Shown: positions 51,973 through 61,107 of the stretch, piece after piece | Layout of the letters: each line of letters opens with the position of its first letter | Position numbering within the stretch: the first letter of the stretch is position 1 | From: Muribaculaceae bacterium | GTDB lineage: Bacteria > Bacteroidota > Bacteroidia > Bacteroidales > Muribaculaceae | DNA: 64,000 nt | Assembly: GCA_009775265.1 (NCBI GenBank) | Contig: VSPG01000007.1 | Coordinates: forward strand, 1 to 64,000 | Reading direction: 5' to 3' | Position numbers and translations under genes: made by a program | Notes under the pieces: generated by a model | What the model was told of the DNA's origin: nothing | Database searches by the model: none | What the model saw: the letters and a program-made list of their open reading frames with translations, nothing else

Positions 51973-54900
51973 TCAAATAAGGGGTCGTCGCCTTCGCTGC
52001 CTCCGTCGCCTCCGGCAGGCAGAGGCACGGCAGGCCGTACGGGCGTTTTTTCAGGAAGCGGCGGCTGCACTGCCTCCACAGCAGGAGCCGCAGACGGCAC
52101 ATCGGCCGGCGCTTCTGTTTCCATAACAATTGTATCTTCGTCTTCGTCCGGAGAAACATCTGCGGCCTCGTCGGCCTCCTGCAATGTTTCCACTTCCTCC
52201 GGCCGAAGCAGGCCTGCCTGAGCGTCCACGTAGTTCTGTTCGTCGAGATAGCGGAAATAGTCGTCGAAGCTGAGCCCCGCACGCTGCAAGGCGTCAAAAT
52301 TGGCCGCGCTTATGGCCACCGGGCGTACTCCGGCCGGAATGCGGAAATCAGGCGACGCGGCCATTACGCGGCGGTAGTGGTCCAGTTCGTTCATATTGGC
52401 GAATCCGCGCACCACTATCATTCCGAGCCTTCCGAAATTCATGGGTTCGAGTTCGAAATCCTTGACTACGAACGATCGGAAATTGTGGCGTGCGATTTCG
52501 TAAAGCAACAGATTGGACGACACGCTGTCGGTGGGGAAAAGCATCACCAGCAGTTGCTCGCGGGCCGGGTCGAGGTCGAACTCCGGCGTTCCTTCAGCCG
52601 CAGTGGCGGTGCTGTCGTTGCTCAGGCGCACATCCCATATCATGCCGCGCATGTTCGCGCCCGTGCCGGCCTGCAGTTTGCGTCCCTGTGCCATGCCTTT
52701 CAGCCATGCCGACGCAATGGGCGTTATGTCCGTGTCGGGATAACGGTCGAGCAGCTCGCGCAACGTGGCGTTGAATTCTTCCGGCCGGTTCTCCGTCACA
52801 TAGGCCAAAGCATGCAGAAACATAAACTTGGGCATGATGGGGCTGAGCGGATATTTCTTCTGCATCCGCTCGTAAGCGTCGTGCACTTCGGCATTGCGGT
52901 CGGCCATATACGCTTCCAGCGTGGCATCGTACAGCTGCTGCTGGCGGTTGTCCATCTGCCGCAGATTCTCTATATAATCGGGGTCCTGCAATGCTACTCC
53001 GTAGGTCGATTCCGGGAAGTCGGCCATGAGTTTCCGGCGCCACTGCTCGGCCTCTGCCGGGGTGCCGCGCCGGGCGTGCATGAGATACATGTTGTAGTAC
53101 ACGTCCAGACGGTTCACATTGTCGGGATAGTCATGCAGAAGGCGGTTCCACTGCACGCGCGCCGCCGGGTAATCCTCCAGTTTGTCTTTGAGAATCACGC
53201 CCATGTTGTAAAGTCCGTCTATGATGATTTCGTGGCATGTGGCGCGCTCCTCGTCGGTAGACGGAATCTGTTTCAGATAATATTCCGGCTTGTGCGGGTC
53301 GTTGGCTGCCGCCTGTTCTTCGGCTTTTTCGTCAGGCAAGCCCTCGCCCTCCGCTATGCTGTCGCTGCTTTCTCCGTCCGATTCGTCGGCCGCGTCGAAT
53401 TCGGCGTTGCTGAAACTGTTCTTATTGCGCCGGCGCCAGTCATCCTCGAGACGGCGCGACCCCCAGCGCTTCTGGAACTCTGTGCGTCCGGCCTGAACAG
53501 CCGTGCGGTTGTAAAAATACCACGAATTGTCGGTGTTGATGTTGAAGCTGTTGGGCGCATTGCTTTGGCCGCCTTGCATTTCGTCGCCGCGCGCGGCCAC
53601 ATCGGCTTCATATTCAGCGCGTCGGGCTTCTTCGGCTTCCTTGCGTTCGCGTTCCACAAGGGCGTCAATAAGCCCCTGCACGGCTTTCATACGGTCTTCA
53701 TCGCTCATCGCCGACAGGCGCAGCAACGAATCCTGAAGTTCCACGTTCTGGGCGTACACGGCAAGTTCGTCGAGCACATCGCTGCGACGCTTCAGCGAGT
53801 CGTAGCCCTGATGGCTGCGCGGAATCTGCGGAATAGCTTCCGAATAGCACGGCTGAGCCTTGGCATACTGGCGGCGGTCGAAATACAAGCCTCCGAGTTT
53901 CAAAAGCCCTATAGCCTTGTCCACTCCGTTTCTCGTGCTTTTCTCTGCCGCAAGCGTGTAGTTCTCTATGGCGCGGGCAGTGTCGCGGCGGCTAAGATAC
54001 AGGTTCCCTATAGCATAATAAATCTGGTCGAGATAGGGTTTGTTGCGGTCGTAGCGGGTCATGCGCCTCAGCGATTTCACTTCGGATTCTATATCGGAAC
54101 CGTCGAAGACCTCAGTCTGCTTTATGCGTGCGTTGAATTTTGTGCGGTAGCTTGCCGACGATGCCGAGCCGGCCTTGCCGAACGCGTCATAAGCCTCACT
54201 GCGGCGGCCGAGACGCGCGAGCACTTGCCCGAGCAGGAAACGCAGACGGGTGCGCTGCGCCCCTTTAGCCGATGATACGGCCTCACGTAGCGGCTCCACA
54301 GCCTCCTCGTAATGGCCGCCGCGCAAAAGGCAGTCGGCCTTCACGAATGCATAAAGACCGCGCAATGCAGGATTTGTGAGCTGTTCGGGGCGTATGCGCC
54401 CGAGAATCAATTCAGCATCGTACAGCCAGTCCATGGCCACATAGCTGCGGGCCTGCCACAGTTTTGCCTCTGTGACAGTGGAGGGAAGCCACGAGAAATG
54501 GCGGCTCACATAGAAAAACGTGGACGCCGCGCCGAGAAAATCGCCGTTGAAATACTGACTGCGCCCCATCATCATCCATGCATTGTGCAAGAACGGGTTG
54601 TATTCGTCGCGCTTCATCCATGCCTGATATGCCGCATCGCCGCTTTTGCCGGGCTTGCGGCGCGGACGCTTCTTGATGCTGCGCAGCTGTATGGCTTTCT
54701 GTCCCTTTTCTATGCTGCGGTCGAAGTTTCCTGACGGCTGGGGCGCCTGCTCGTCGGCCTTCGCCTCCACGGGGTGCATGAACAACTGGCGCGAATAATC
54801 GTCCTCGTAGTTGTCCTCCATGCTGCGCAGAGTCTCCTGAAAATGGGTGTCGCCGTTATAATATATGTTGTACCGCGTGATGAACGCATTGTAGTTGCGG

Positions 54901-54992
54901 CTCGCGGCAGTGTTCTTGCGGGTGGAGCATCCCATACAGAGCATGCCGAGACACAACATAAGCAGCACCCCGCAGCATAAGCCGGGGCGCAT
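51969..54992 (-). CDS. porW: SprE/PorW-like TPR lipoprotein of the type IX secretion system
   Basis: The product is a large lipoprotein (1007 residues with the chosen start). The start MRPGLCC gives a signal ending in lipobox CMGCS; ATG at 55037 is a possible alternative. Just after the Cys comes TRKNTAASRNYNAFITRYNIYYNG, the characteristic PorW/SprE N-terminus. The middle consists of TPR-like helical repeats, and a low-complexity acidic region separates the C-terminal domain (SFVVKDFELEPMNFGRLGMIVVRGF). In gliding or pathogenic Bacteroidetes, it supports T9SS function. It is the first gene of the coupled run and pairs with porX. Confidence 0.88.
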   Translation of the reverse strand: MRPGLCCGVLLMLCLGMLCMGCSTRKNTAASRNYNAFITRYNIYYNGDTHFQETLRSMEDNYEDDYSRQLFMHPVEAKADEQAPQPSGNFDRSIEKGQKAIQLRSIKKRPRRKPGKSGDAAYQAWMKRDEYNPFLHNAWMMMGRSQYFNGDFLGAASTFFYVSRHFSWLPSTVTEAKLWQARSYVAMDWLYDAELILGRIRPEQLTNPALRGLYAFVKADCLLRGGHYEEAVEPLREAVSSAKGAQRTRLRFLLGQVLARLGRRSEAYDAFGKAGSASSASYRTKFNARIKQTEVFDGSDIESEVKSLRRMTRYDRNKPYLDQIYYAIGNLYLSRRDTARAIENYTLAAEKSTRNGVDKAIGLLKLGGLYFDRRQYAKAQPCYSEAIPQIPRSHQGYDSLKRRSDVLDELAVYAQNVELQDSLLRLSAMSDEDRMKAVQGLIDALVERERKEAEEARRAEYEADVAARGDEMQGGQSNAPNSFNINTDNSWYFYNRTAVQAGRTEFQKRWGSRRLEDDWRRRNKNSFSNAEFDAADESDGESSDSIAEGEGLPDEKAEEQAAANDPHKPEYYLKQIPSTDEERATCHEIIIDGLYNMGVILKDKLEDYPAARVQWNRLLHDYPDNVNRLDVYYNMYLMHARRGTPAEAEQWRRKLMADFPESTYGVALQDPDYIENLRQMDNRQQQLYDATLEAYMADRNAEVHDAYERMQKKYPLSPIMPKFMFLHALAYVTENRPEEFNATLRELLDRYPDTDITPIASAWLKGMAQGRKLQAGTGANMRGMIWDVRLSNDSTATAAEGTPEFDLDPAREQLLVMLFPTDSVSSNLLLYEIARHNFRSFVVKDFELEPMNFGRLGMIVVRGFANMNELDHYRRVMAASPDFRIPAGVRPVAISAANFDALQRAGLSFDDYFRYLDEQNYVDAQAGLLRPEEVETLQEADEAADVSPDEDEDTIVMETEAPADVPSAAPAVEAVQPPLPEKTPVRPAVPLPAGGDGGSEGDDPLFE

Positions 54993-55117
54993 AAGGCCGC
55001 AGCGGCGGCCCTGAATGTATGGCACGCTACCGTTCATCGATACTATGAATAGTAAACGTCCGAACACATCCATTATTGCATATAATTGTATTTTTCGCAA
55101 TTTGTCAAAAAAATCAC

Positions 55118-55125
55118 TAACTTTG
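55118..55125 (+). promoter_or_regulatory. -7 element (TAACTTTG) of the T9SS-tail protein gene
   Basis: TAACTTTG is a full consensus match 39 bases before the start codon at 55164. TTTG at 55101-55104 is too close to be a standard -33 element. Confidence 0.45.
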
Positions 55126-55163
55126 CAGCCCAAAATCATAATTTCACTATTTTCCGATTGCTT

Positions 55164-56534
55164 ATGAAAAGATTTACCCTTATTGCATTGTGCGCGGCTG
55201 CGGCCGCAGCCGGCATTGATGCCGGTGCCGTACTGAAAGTGCCTTCACGCAACCACACAGCTCCCGCAAAGCGCACCCATGCAGAGCTCAAAGCCCTGTT
55301 GCGCGCCGCAAGCGAAAATCCGCTTTGGCGTCCGGCCACCGAAAAAGTTTATTTCTACGAAGAAATCAAAGATGATAACGGTGAGGTAAAAGGCGAATGG
55401 AGACTTGAAGACACATACACCCTCACCTACGACCAGCAGGGACGTAGAATCATGGAACTCTGCGAAAATGCCTTCGACGGTTTCTCAAAAAACAATTACA
55501 CCTACGACGCAAACGGCATGCTTTCAACAGAACTCACAGAAGTTTCAGAAGATGGCCAAAAATTTGAGAACAGCACAAAAACAGAGCGCAGCTATGACAA
55601 CAAGCTCACATCCGTCATAACCAACAACCGCCAATGGATATGGATAGACAATGACTGGAATATGGCCGGCAACTGCTACCAGCGCATCATCACACGCGAC
55701 AACGACGGCAATATCACCTCAGCCGTAATCGCAGTATTGCTCGACGGCAAATATGATCCGACAAGACGCCTCGACATAACTTATGCCGATGGCAAAGCCG
55801 TAACACTCAAAGAATCCGAACTCACATACGACGGAATAGAGTACAAATGGGTAGACGGCCTGACAATAAGCGACATCGTCTGGAACAAGACCAACGGCCA
55901 GATTGTAAGCACGGAAGGACTGTTTGCCGGCGACAACCGCATAGCCTCATGCACCATGACAGACGAAGACGTCAGCTTGCATTACACCGTAACGTACAGC
56001 GAGGACGGCGCATATGTGGCCAACGTCACCGGCAATAACGGAACTGACGACCTCACAGCCAAAATAGTTTACGAAAACGACTACGACCCGGAAGCCTACA
56101 GCAGCTACCGCGTCACGACAACTTCCGATTTCATGGAAGGCGGTGAAGTTGTGGAAACAACTGTCGAAATCGTAGAAGGCGCATACGACAAATGGGGCAA
56201 CATTCTCCTCGAGCAGGCGAGCTTCGGCGACGGCGAATTCATGGATATAGAAGACCGCATAAGCGGAAAACCAGTATACGACACCGAATACGGCTATCCC
56301 ATAGAGCAAACTATCTATGAATACGATTACGAATTGATGGAAGACTATCCTGCCCTTCGCTACACCAGCGAAGGATATTTCGACGCATCTGCCGGAATCG
56401 ACGACGTGACTGTCGACACCGATGCTCCCGTCGAGTACTTCAACCTTCAGGGCATACGCGTAGCCAACCCCTCCGCCGGCAATATCTACATCCGTCGTCA
56501 GGGCGCGAAAACAGACAAGGTGCTGGTAAAATAA
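55164..56534 (+). CDS. secreted protein with YD-like repeats and T9SS-type C-terminal tail
   Basis: The 456-residue product has a signal peptide (MKRFTLIALCAAAAAAGIDAG). The body has YD/RHS-like beta motifs (LTYDQQGRR, YTYDANGMLSTE, ITYADGKAV), suggesting an elongated beta sheet. The last about 35 residues, VEYFNLQGIRVANPSAGNIYIRR...KVLVK, match the type A sorting tails of T9SS cargo in Bacteroidales. I use the ATG at 55164; an upstream in-frame start lacks a signal peptide. It is divergent from porW, which makes T9SS export plausible. Enzymatic function is unknown. Confidence 0.72.
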   Translation: MKRFTLIALCAAAAAAGIDAGAVLKVPSRNHTAPAKRTHAELKALLRAASENPLWRPATEKVYFYEEIKDDNGEVKGEWRLEDTYTLTYDQQGRRIMELCENAFDGFSKNNYTYDANGMLSTELTEVSEDGQKFENSTKTERSYDNKLTSVITNNRQWIWIDNDWNMAGNCYQRIITRDNDGNITSAVIAVLLDGKYDPTRRLDITYADGKAVTLKESELTYDGIEYKWVDGLTISDIVWNKTNGQIVSTEGLFAGDNRIASCTMTDEDVSLHYTVTYSEDGAYVANVTGNNGTDDLTAKIVYENDYDPEAYSSYRVTTTSDFMEGGEVVETTVEIVEGAYDKWGNILLEQASFGDGEFMDIEDRISGKPVYDTEYGYPIEQTIYEYDYELMEDYPALRYTSEGYFDASAGIDDVTVDTDAPVEYFNLQGIRVANPSAGNIYIRRQGAKTDKVLVK

Positions 56535-56554
56535 ACCGCCCGTACCGCGCATTC

Positions 56555-56589
56555 AGTGCATGCCCCCGGCGGGGGCATGCACTTTTTTT
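56555..56589 (+). terminator. intrinsic terminator after the T9SS-tail protein gene
   Basis: AGTGCATGCCCCC (56555-56567) and GGGGGCATGCACT (56571-56583) form a perfect 13-bp stem with a 3-base loop, running into a tract of seven T bases. Confidence 0.85.
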
Positions 56590-56596
56590 AGTTTTT

Positions 56597-56630
56597 TTTG
56601 CATGCCGTTCGATTTTTATTGCTAATTTTG
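56597..56630 (+). promoter_or_regulatory. candidate promoter of the DUF349 gene
   Basis: TTTG at 56597-56600 and TAATTTTG at 56623-56630 match the -33 and -7 elements with a 22-base spacer. The leader would be about 35 bases. Confidence 0.5.
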
Positions 56631-56670
56631 GCGATGCGCCCACGCGTATCAACATCTTATCAACCACATT

Positions 56671-58527
56671 ATGGAAATGAACGAATCCTCCTTAAGCGCC
56701 CGCGGCGCTGAGGAAATCCTCACCCCGGCACCCATAGAGAGTGCCGCAGATTCCGTCCCGGCGGCAGAAGCCACAGACACTACAGATGCCGAAGAAACAG
56801 CCGAGATGGAAATGACAGATGCTATTCAGAAAGAAGCAGCCGAACACCGCACACGCCCGGCCACACCGGAAGAAGTGATAGCCGCCGCATGCGAAATCCT
56901 CGCCCGAGAAGCCGCCGACATAGCAGGCGACGATGTGCGCCGAATGCGCTCGCTGTGGAATGCCGCACGTCCGTCGGCAGAAAACACCGCCGACGGCGCC
57001 GAACCGGACGCTGAAGCCGTGGCTGCGGCCGTGAAGCAGGAAGAAATGTTCGCTGCCATACTCACACAGATACGCGACAAAAAAGCCGCCTGGACGGCCG
57101 AGCAGGAAGCGCTGCGCGCAGCCAACCTCGAACGCAAGAATGCCATTATCGACGAAATCACAGCCCTTGCCGACGACACCGACAACGTGAACCGCACCTT
57201 CCCCCGCTACCGCGAACTTCAGGACGAATTCAACGCCATCGGCGACGTGGAGCCCACCGAGGAAACAGGTGTGTGGAAACGCTTCCAGGACGCACGCGAA
57301 CGCTACAGCGACAACCTTAAGATAAACAAGGAACTCCGCGACTACGACTTCAAGAAAAACCTCGACAGCAAGACCCTGCTGCTCGAAGAAGCCGAATCCC
57401 TCGCCGCCGAGGAAGACGTAATCACAGCCTACCGCCGCCTACAGGAACTGCACAACAAATGGCGCCGCATCGGCCCGGTGGCAAAGGAACTCCGCGACGA
57501 GATATGGGATAAATTCAAAGCCGCAAGCGCCATCGTCAACAAGCGCTATCAGGCTCACTTCGAAGAGCGTAAAGCCCGCGAAGCCGAAGCCGAAGCGGCA
57601 AAAGAAGAACTCTGCGCACAGGTAGAGGCCATCGACATCGAAAGCCTCAACGGATTCAGCGCATGGGACAAAGCCACAGCCACTATACAGGAACTCCAGG
57701 GACGCTGGCGCGAAATGGGATTCGCCTCACGGCGCGCCAACCGCGACCTGTTCGCCCGGTTCCGTGCCGCATGCGACAGATTCTTCGCTGCAAAAGCCGA
57801 ATACTTCCGCAACACACGCGAACAACTCGCTGCCAACCTCGCAGCAAAAACCGCCCTTGCCGACGAAGCCGAAGCCCTGAAAGAAAGCGAGGAATGGAGC
57901 AAAGCCGGCGCACGCTTCGTGGCCATGCAACAGGAGTGGCGCGCCATCGGGCCGGTGGCAAAACGCCACAGCGACGCCTTGTGGCGCCGGTTCATGGACG
58001 CCTGCAACTATTTCTTCGACCGCAAGAAAAAGGCGGGCAGCGGACGCCGCAACGAAGAAAACGCCAATCTCGCCGCCAAACGCGCACTCGTCGACCGCCT
58101 GAACGCACTCGACCCCGAAAGCCCCCGCAGCGAACTTCAGGCTGCCATCAAGGAGATTCAGGACGAGTGGCAGACAATCGGCCATGTGCCTTTCCGCGAG
58201 AAGGACAAAGTGTACGAACAATACCGCGCACGCATCGACGAACTGCGCGACGGCATCAACAACGGACGCCGCCGCGAGCGCCGCGAACAGTTTGCAGGCG
58301 CAGTGGCACGCATGGAAGGCGACAGCGCCGACCGCGAGCGCGACCGCCTCGCGCGTGTGGCCGAAGCCAAACGCGCCGAACTTCGCACTCTCGAAAACAA
58401 CCTCGGTTTCCTCTCTGCGAAAAGCAAAAGCGGCAACTCCCTCATCCAGGACTTCGAACGCAAAATCGAACGGCTGCGCGAAGACATCGCCGAAATTTCC
58501 GACAAAATCAAAATGCTCGCCCGTTAA
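56671..58527 (+). CDS. DUF349-repeat protein
   Basis: The 618-residue soluble protein has an acidic, Ala/Glu/Thr-rich N-terminal region (about 1-80) and then several DUF349 repeats, each of about 70-75 residues with the W-x-x-I/M-G-x-V/A core (KWRRIGPVAKELRDEIWDKFKAA, RWREMGFASRRANRDLFARFRAA, EWRAIGPVAKRHSDALWRRFMDA, EWQTIGHVPFREKDKVYEQYRA). It ends in a coiled coil. These repeats form helical hairpins; the molecular function is not established. It is a common single-copy gene in Bacteroidales. Confidence 0.9.
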   Translation: MEMNESSLSARGAEEILTPAPIESAADSVPAAEATDTTDAEETAEMEMTDAIQKEAAEHRTRPATPEEVIAAACEILAREAADIAGDDVRRMRSLWNAARPSAENTADGAEPDAEAVAAAVKQEEMFAAILTQIRDKKAAWTAEQEALRAANLERKNAIIDEITALADDTDNVNRTFPRYRELQDEFNAIGDVEPTEETGVWKRFQDARERYSDNLKINKELRDYDFKKNLDSKTLLLEEAESLAAEEDVITAYRRLQELHNKWRRIGPVAKELRDEIWDKFKAASAIVNKRYQAHFEERKAREAEAEAAKEELCAQVEAIDIESLNGFSAWDKATATIQELQGRWREMGFASRRANRDLFARFRAACDRFFAAKAEYFRNTREQLAANLAAKTALADEAEALKESEEWSKAGARFVAMQQEWRAIGPVAKRHSDALWRRFMDACNYFFDRKKKAGSGRRNEENANLAAKRALVDRLNALDPESPRSELQAAIKEIQDEWQTIGHVPFREKDKVYEQYRARIDELRDGINNGRRRERREQFAGAVARMEGDSADRERDRLARVAEAKRAELRTLENNLGFLSAKSKSGNSLIQDFERKIERLREDIAEISDKIKMLAR

Positions 58528-58542
58528 AGGCGCAACACCCGC

Positions 58543-58578
58543 ATGCCCTGTCCGCACGGAATCGTGCGGACAGGGCAT
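58543..58578 (+). terminator. hairpin after the DUF349 gene
   Basis: ATGCCCTGTCCGCACG (58543-58558) and CGTGCGGACAGGGCAT (58563-58578) form a perfect 16-bp stem with a GAAT loop. The T-run is weak. Confidence 0.65.
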
Positions 58579-58656
58579 ATTGCAACAACAAATCCCATCC
58601 ATAACGCCGGACGGATTTTTTCGGAATTTTTCAGACTAACCCGATAGACAATATTG

Positions 58657-60048
58657 ATGCCTAAATTCAGCACATCATCACGCGGTCGCTTCATCCCGAC
58701 ACTCTTCGCCATAGCCGACGTAGCCCTGGTCAACATCTTCTTTGGCCTGTTATGCCTGATTTTTCCGTACCTCTCCGCCCAATGCGGCACATGGCCGCTG
58801 TGGCTCTTAGTGAATCTGAGCCTGCTGCCGGAGCTGTGGTGGGGACTGCGCAACGCCCCCCACAGAGCCATGCAGCTCGATGCCGTCGCCCGGCAGGCTC
58901 TCAGCGACGTAGCGTTGCATGCGCTGTTCTTCCTCGCGGCATTGGCGCTGCTGCGCATCGACTGCATTACATCCGGCGCACTTGCCGTATTCTACGCCAT
59001 GCTCACGGCAGGCTTTGTGACGATGCGCATAGTCTCGCGCGCCATGCTGAAACTCTACCGCCGGCATGGCCGCGGATATGCCCGTGTGGTCATAGTCGGA
59101 GCCAACCCCACCGGCAAAAGACTTGCCGAGGAAATGGCCCGCGATTCCGGGTTCGGCTACCGCCTGCTCGGATTCTTCGACGATGCATGTCCCGAAACTT
59201 TCACTGGCCGCTATCTCGGTGACCTCGAGACACTCGCATCTTTCATCCGCCGCGAAAGGGTGCAACAGGTGTTCTATTGCCGTGCCACCGACGGCAGCGG
59301 CCGCCACGCGGCCGAAGTGCTGCGCACGGCCGACGACACGGGGGCGGAATTTCTGTTCGTGCCGCAGCTGTCGCGCTATGTACAGCGCGGCATGGAACTC
59401 ACCACCATCGGCGCCATGACGGCGATGGGTGTGCGTGCGAATCCGCTAAAATCGCTCCTCAACCGCATTGTCAAACGCAGTTTCGACCTTGCTGTGAGCA
59501 GTGTTTTCCTGTGCTTTTATCCGCTTGTATATCTGCCCGTAGCCGCAGCCATCAAACTATCCTCGCGAGGCCCCGTATATTTCAAGCAGGAGCGCACCGG
59601 CTACCACGGACGCACGTTCAAATGCTTGAAATTCCGCACCATGCGCAGCAGTATCGATGCCGACACGCGTCAGGCCACCGCCGGCGACCCACGTGTCACA
59701 CGCATCGGGGCTTTCCTTCGCCGCACAAGCATCGACGAGCTGCCGCAGTTTGTCAATGTATGGCGGGGCGACATGTCAATTGTAGGCCCGCGCCCGCATA
59801 TGCTCAAGCACACCGACGACTACAGCAAGTTAATCGACCGATACATGGCGCGTCATGCCGTCAAGCCCGGAATAACCGGATGGGCGCAGGTCAACGGATG
59901 GCGCGGCCCCACCGACGAACTTTGGAAAATGGAACGCCGCGTAGAGGCCGATGTCTGGTATATAGAACACTGGAGCCTGCTGCTCGACATGAAAATAATG
60001 TTCCGCACGGTGCTCAACGCAATGCGTGGAGAAAGCAACGCCCTCTAA
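58657..60048 (+). CDS. undecaprenyl-phosphate sugar phosphotransferase (WcaJ-like)
   Basis: The enzyme moves a sugar-1-phosphate, usually glucose or galactose, onto undecaprenyl phosphate as the first step of a surface polysaccharide. The 463-residue product has four N-terminal helices, a Rossmann-like domain (VVIVGANPTGKRLAEEM), a further membrane segment (KRSFDLAVSSVFLC) and the catalytic domain FKCLKFRTMR, TSIDELPQFVNVWRGDMSIVGPRPHM, PGITGWAQVNGWRG. No other polysaccharide genes are adjacent. I choose the ATG at 58657; a TTG lies one codon upstream. The stop abuts the convergent aroB stop with no gap. Confidence 0.9.
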   Translation: MPKFSTSSRGRFIPTLFAIADVALVNIFFGLLCLIFPYLSAQCGTWPLWLLVNLSLLPELWWGLRNAPHRAMQLDAVARQALSDVALHALFFLAALALLRIDCITSGALAVFYAMLTAGFVTMRIVSRAMLKLYRRHGRGYARVVIVGANPTGKRLAEEMARDSGFGYRLLGFFDDACPETFTGRYLGDLETLASFIRRERVQQVFYCRATDGSGRHAAEVLRTADDTGAEFLFVPQLSRYVQRGMELTTIGAMTAMGVRANPLKSLLNRIVKRSFDLAVSSVFLCFYPLVYLPVAAAIKLSSRGPVYFKQERTGYHGRTFKCLKFRTMRSSIDADTRQATAGDPRVTRIGAFLRRTSIDELPQFVNVWRGDMSIVGPRPHMLKHTDDYSKLIDRYMARHAVKPGITGWAQVNGWRGPTDELWKMERRVEADVWYIEHWSLLLDMKIMFRTVLNAMRGESNAL

Positions 60049-61107
60049 TTACTGCATCAAATCGCGATAGATGTCAAGCGCCGCGCGTATGTCGGTGGCG
60101 TTCACTATGCTGTCCACCGCCGGGCTGCCGGGGGCATGCAGCAGACTGAAACTTATGGCATCGGGGCTTGCGTTTTTCTTGTCGTGCGCCATAAGCCCGA
60201 GCAGGCGCGGATAATCATCGCAACTCACATCAAGGCCGGCATAATTCTCGCGTACGAAAGCTGCGACAGCATAAAGTGTGGACGACGGGAATCCGTAAAT
60301 CATCCTGCTAAGCACCAGCTCGGCAACAATGCCCATGGCCACTGCATGGCCGTGCGACACCGGACGCCGTCGTTCCGACGCAAACTCCTCGAAAGCATGA
60401 CCGAAAGTGTGGCCGAGATTCAGAGCCTTGCGAGGCCCTTTCTCCGTAGGGTCGGACGCGACTATAAGCTCCTTACACGATATGCTTTCGCGCATCATGT
60501 CGAGCAGTCCTCCGACATGTACGTCCGGCACTTCCGACAATGCCCGTGCAGTGGCATCCGTGCCGCTCAGCAGTGCGTGTTTGAGCATTTCCGCATAGCC
60601 CGACAGCAATTCTTGCTGCGGCAGCGTAGCAAAAAAACAGGTAGATACTATTGTTGACTCAGGACGCGCAAACACTCCCACTTCATTCTTAAGTCCGGCG
60701 AAGTTTATGCCGGTCTTGCCTCCCACAGCAGCGTCGACGGCGCCGAGAAGCGTTGTTGGTACGTTTACATAACGCATGCCGCGCTTGAAAGTGGAGGCCA
60801 CAAAACCGCCAAGATCGCTCACCATTCCGCCTCCGAGGTTGACGAGCATGCTGCTGCGCGTCGCTCCCGCATCGACAAGCCTGTGCCAAAGCGACTCCGC
60901 AGCATCAAGCGTCTTGCGCCCGTCGCCGGCAGGCGTCACAAGCAATGTGGCTCCGGCCGCCGACTCCGAGGAGCCGAGCAAAACGGGCATGCAATGCACG
61001 GCTGTGTTTTCATCGGCAAGAATGAACAGCGAGGCCGGAGAGGCTTCCGCGATGATTACGTCAAGTAATACACCAGGAGCATCCGCAGTATATAAAATGC
61101 GTTCCAT
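60049..61107 (-). CDS. aroB: 3-dehydroquinate synthase
   Basis: AroB converts DAHP to 3-dehydroquinate in the shikimate pathway. The 352-residue product shows NAD-binding LVNLGGGMVSDLGGFVASTFKRGM, VPTTLLGAVDAAVGGKTGINF, and the metal ligands in ALNLGHTFGHAFE and SHGHAVAMG. The ATG at 61107 shares one base with the previous stop (TGATG), coupling it to the HAD gene; an in-frame GTG lies one codon upstream. aroE lies separately at 20478-21230. Confidence 0.95.
   Translation of the reverse strand: MERILYTADAPGVLLDVIIAEASPASLFILADENTAVHCMPVLLGSSESAAGATLLVTPAGDGRKTLDAAESLWHRLVDAGATRSSMLVNLGGGMVSDLGGFVASTFKRGMRYVNVPTTLLGAVDAAVGGKTGINFAGLKNEVGVFARPESTIVSTCFFATLPQQELLSGYAEMLKHALLSGTDATARALSEVPDVHVGGLLDMMRESISCKELIVASDPTEKGPRKALNLGHTFGHAFEEFASERRRPVSHGHAVAMGIVAELVLSRMIYGFPSSTLYAVAAFVRENYAGLDVSCDDYPRLLGLMAHDKKNASPDAISFSLLHAPGSPAVDSIVNATDIRAALDIYRDLMQ

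Noticed and set aside
52377..54275. 632-codon frame on the plus strand opposite porW
   Set aside because: Same shadow effect; the His/Val/Ala-rich composition is not protein-like and porW is clearly real.
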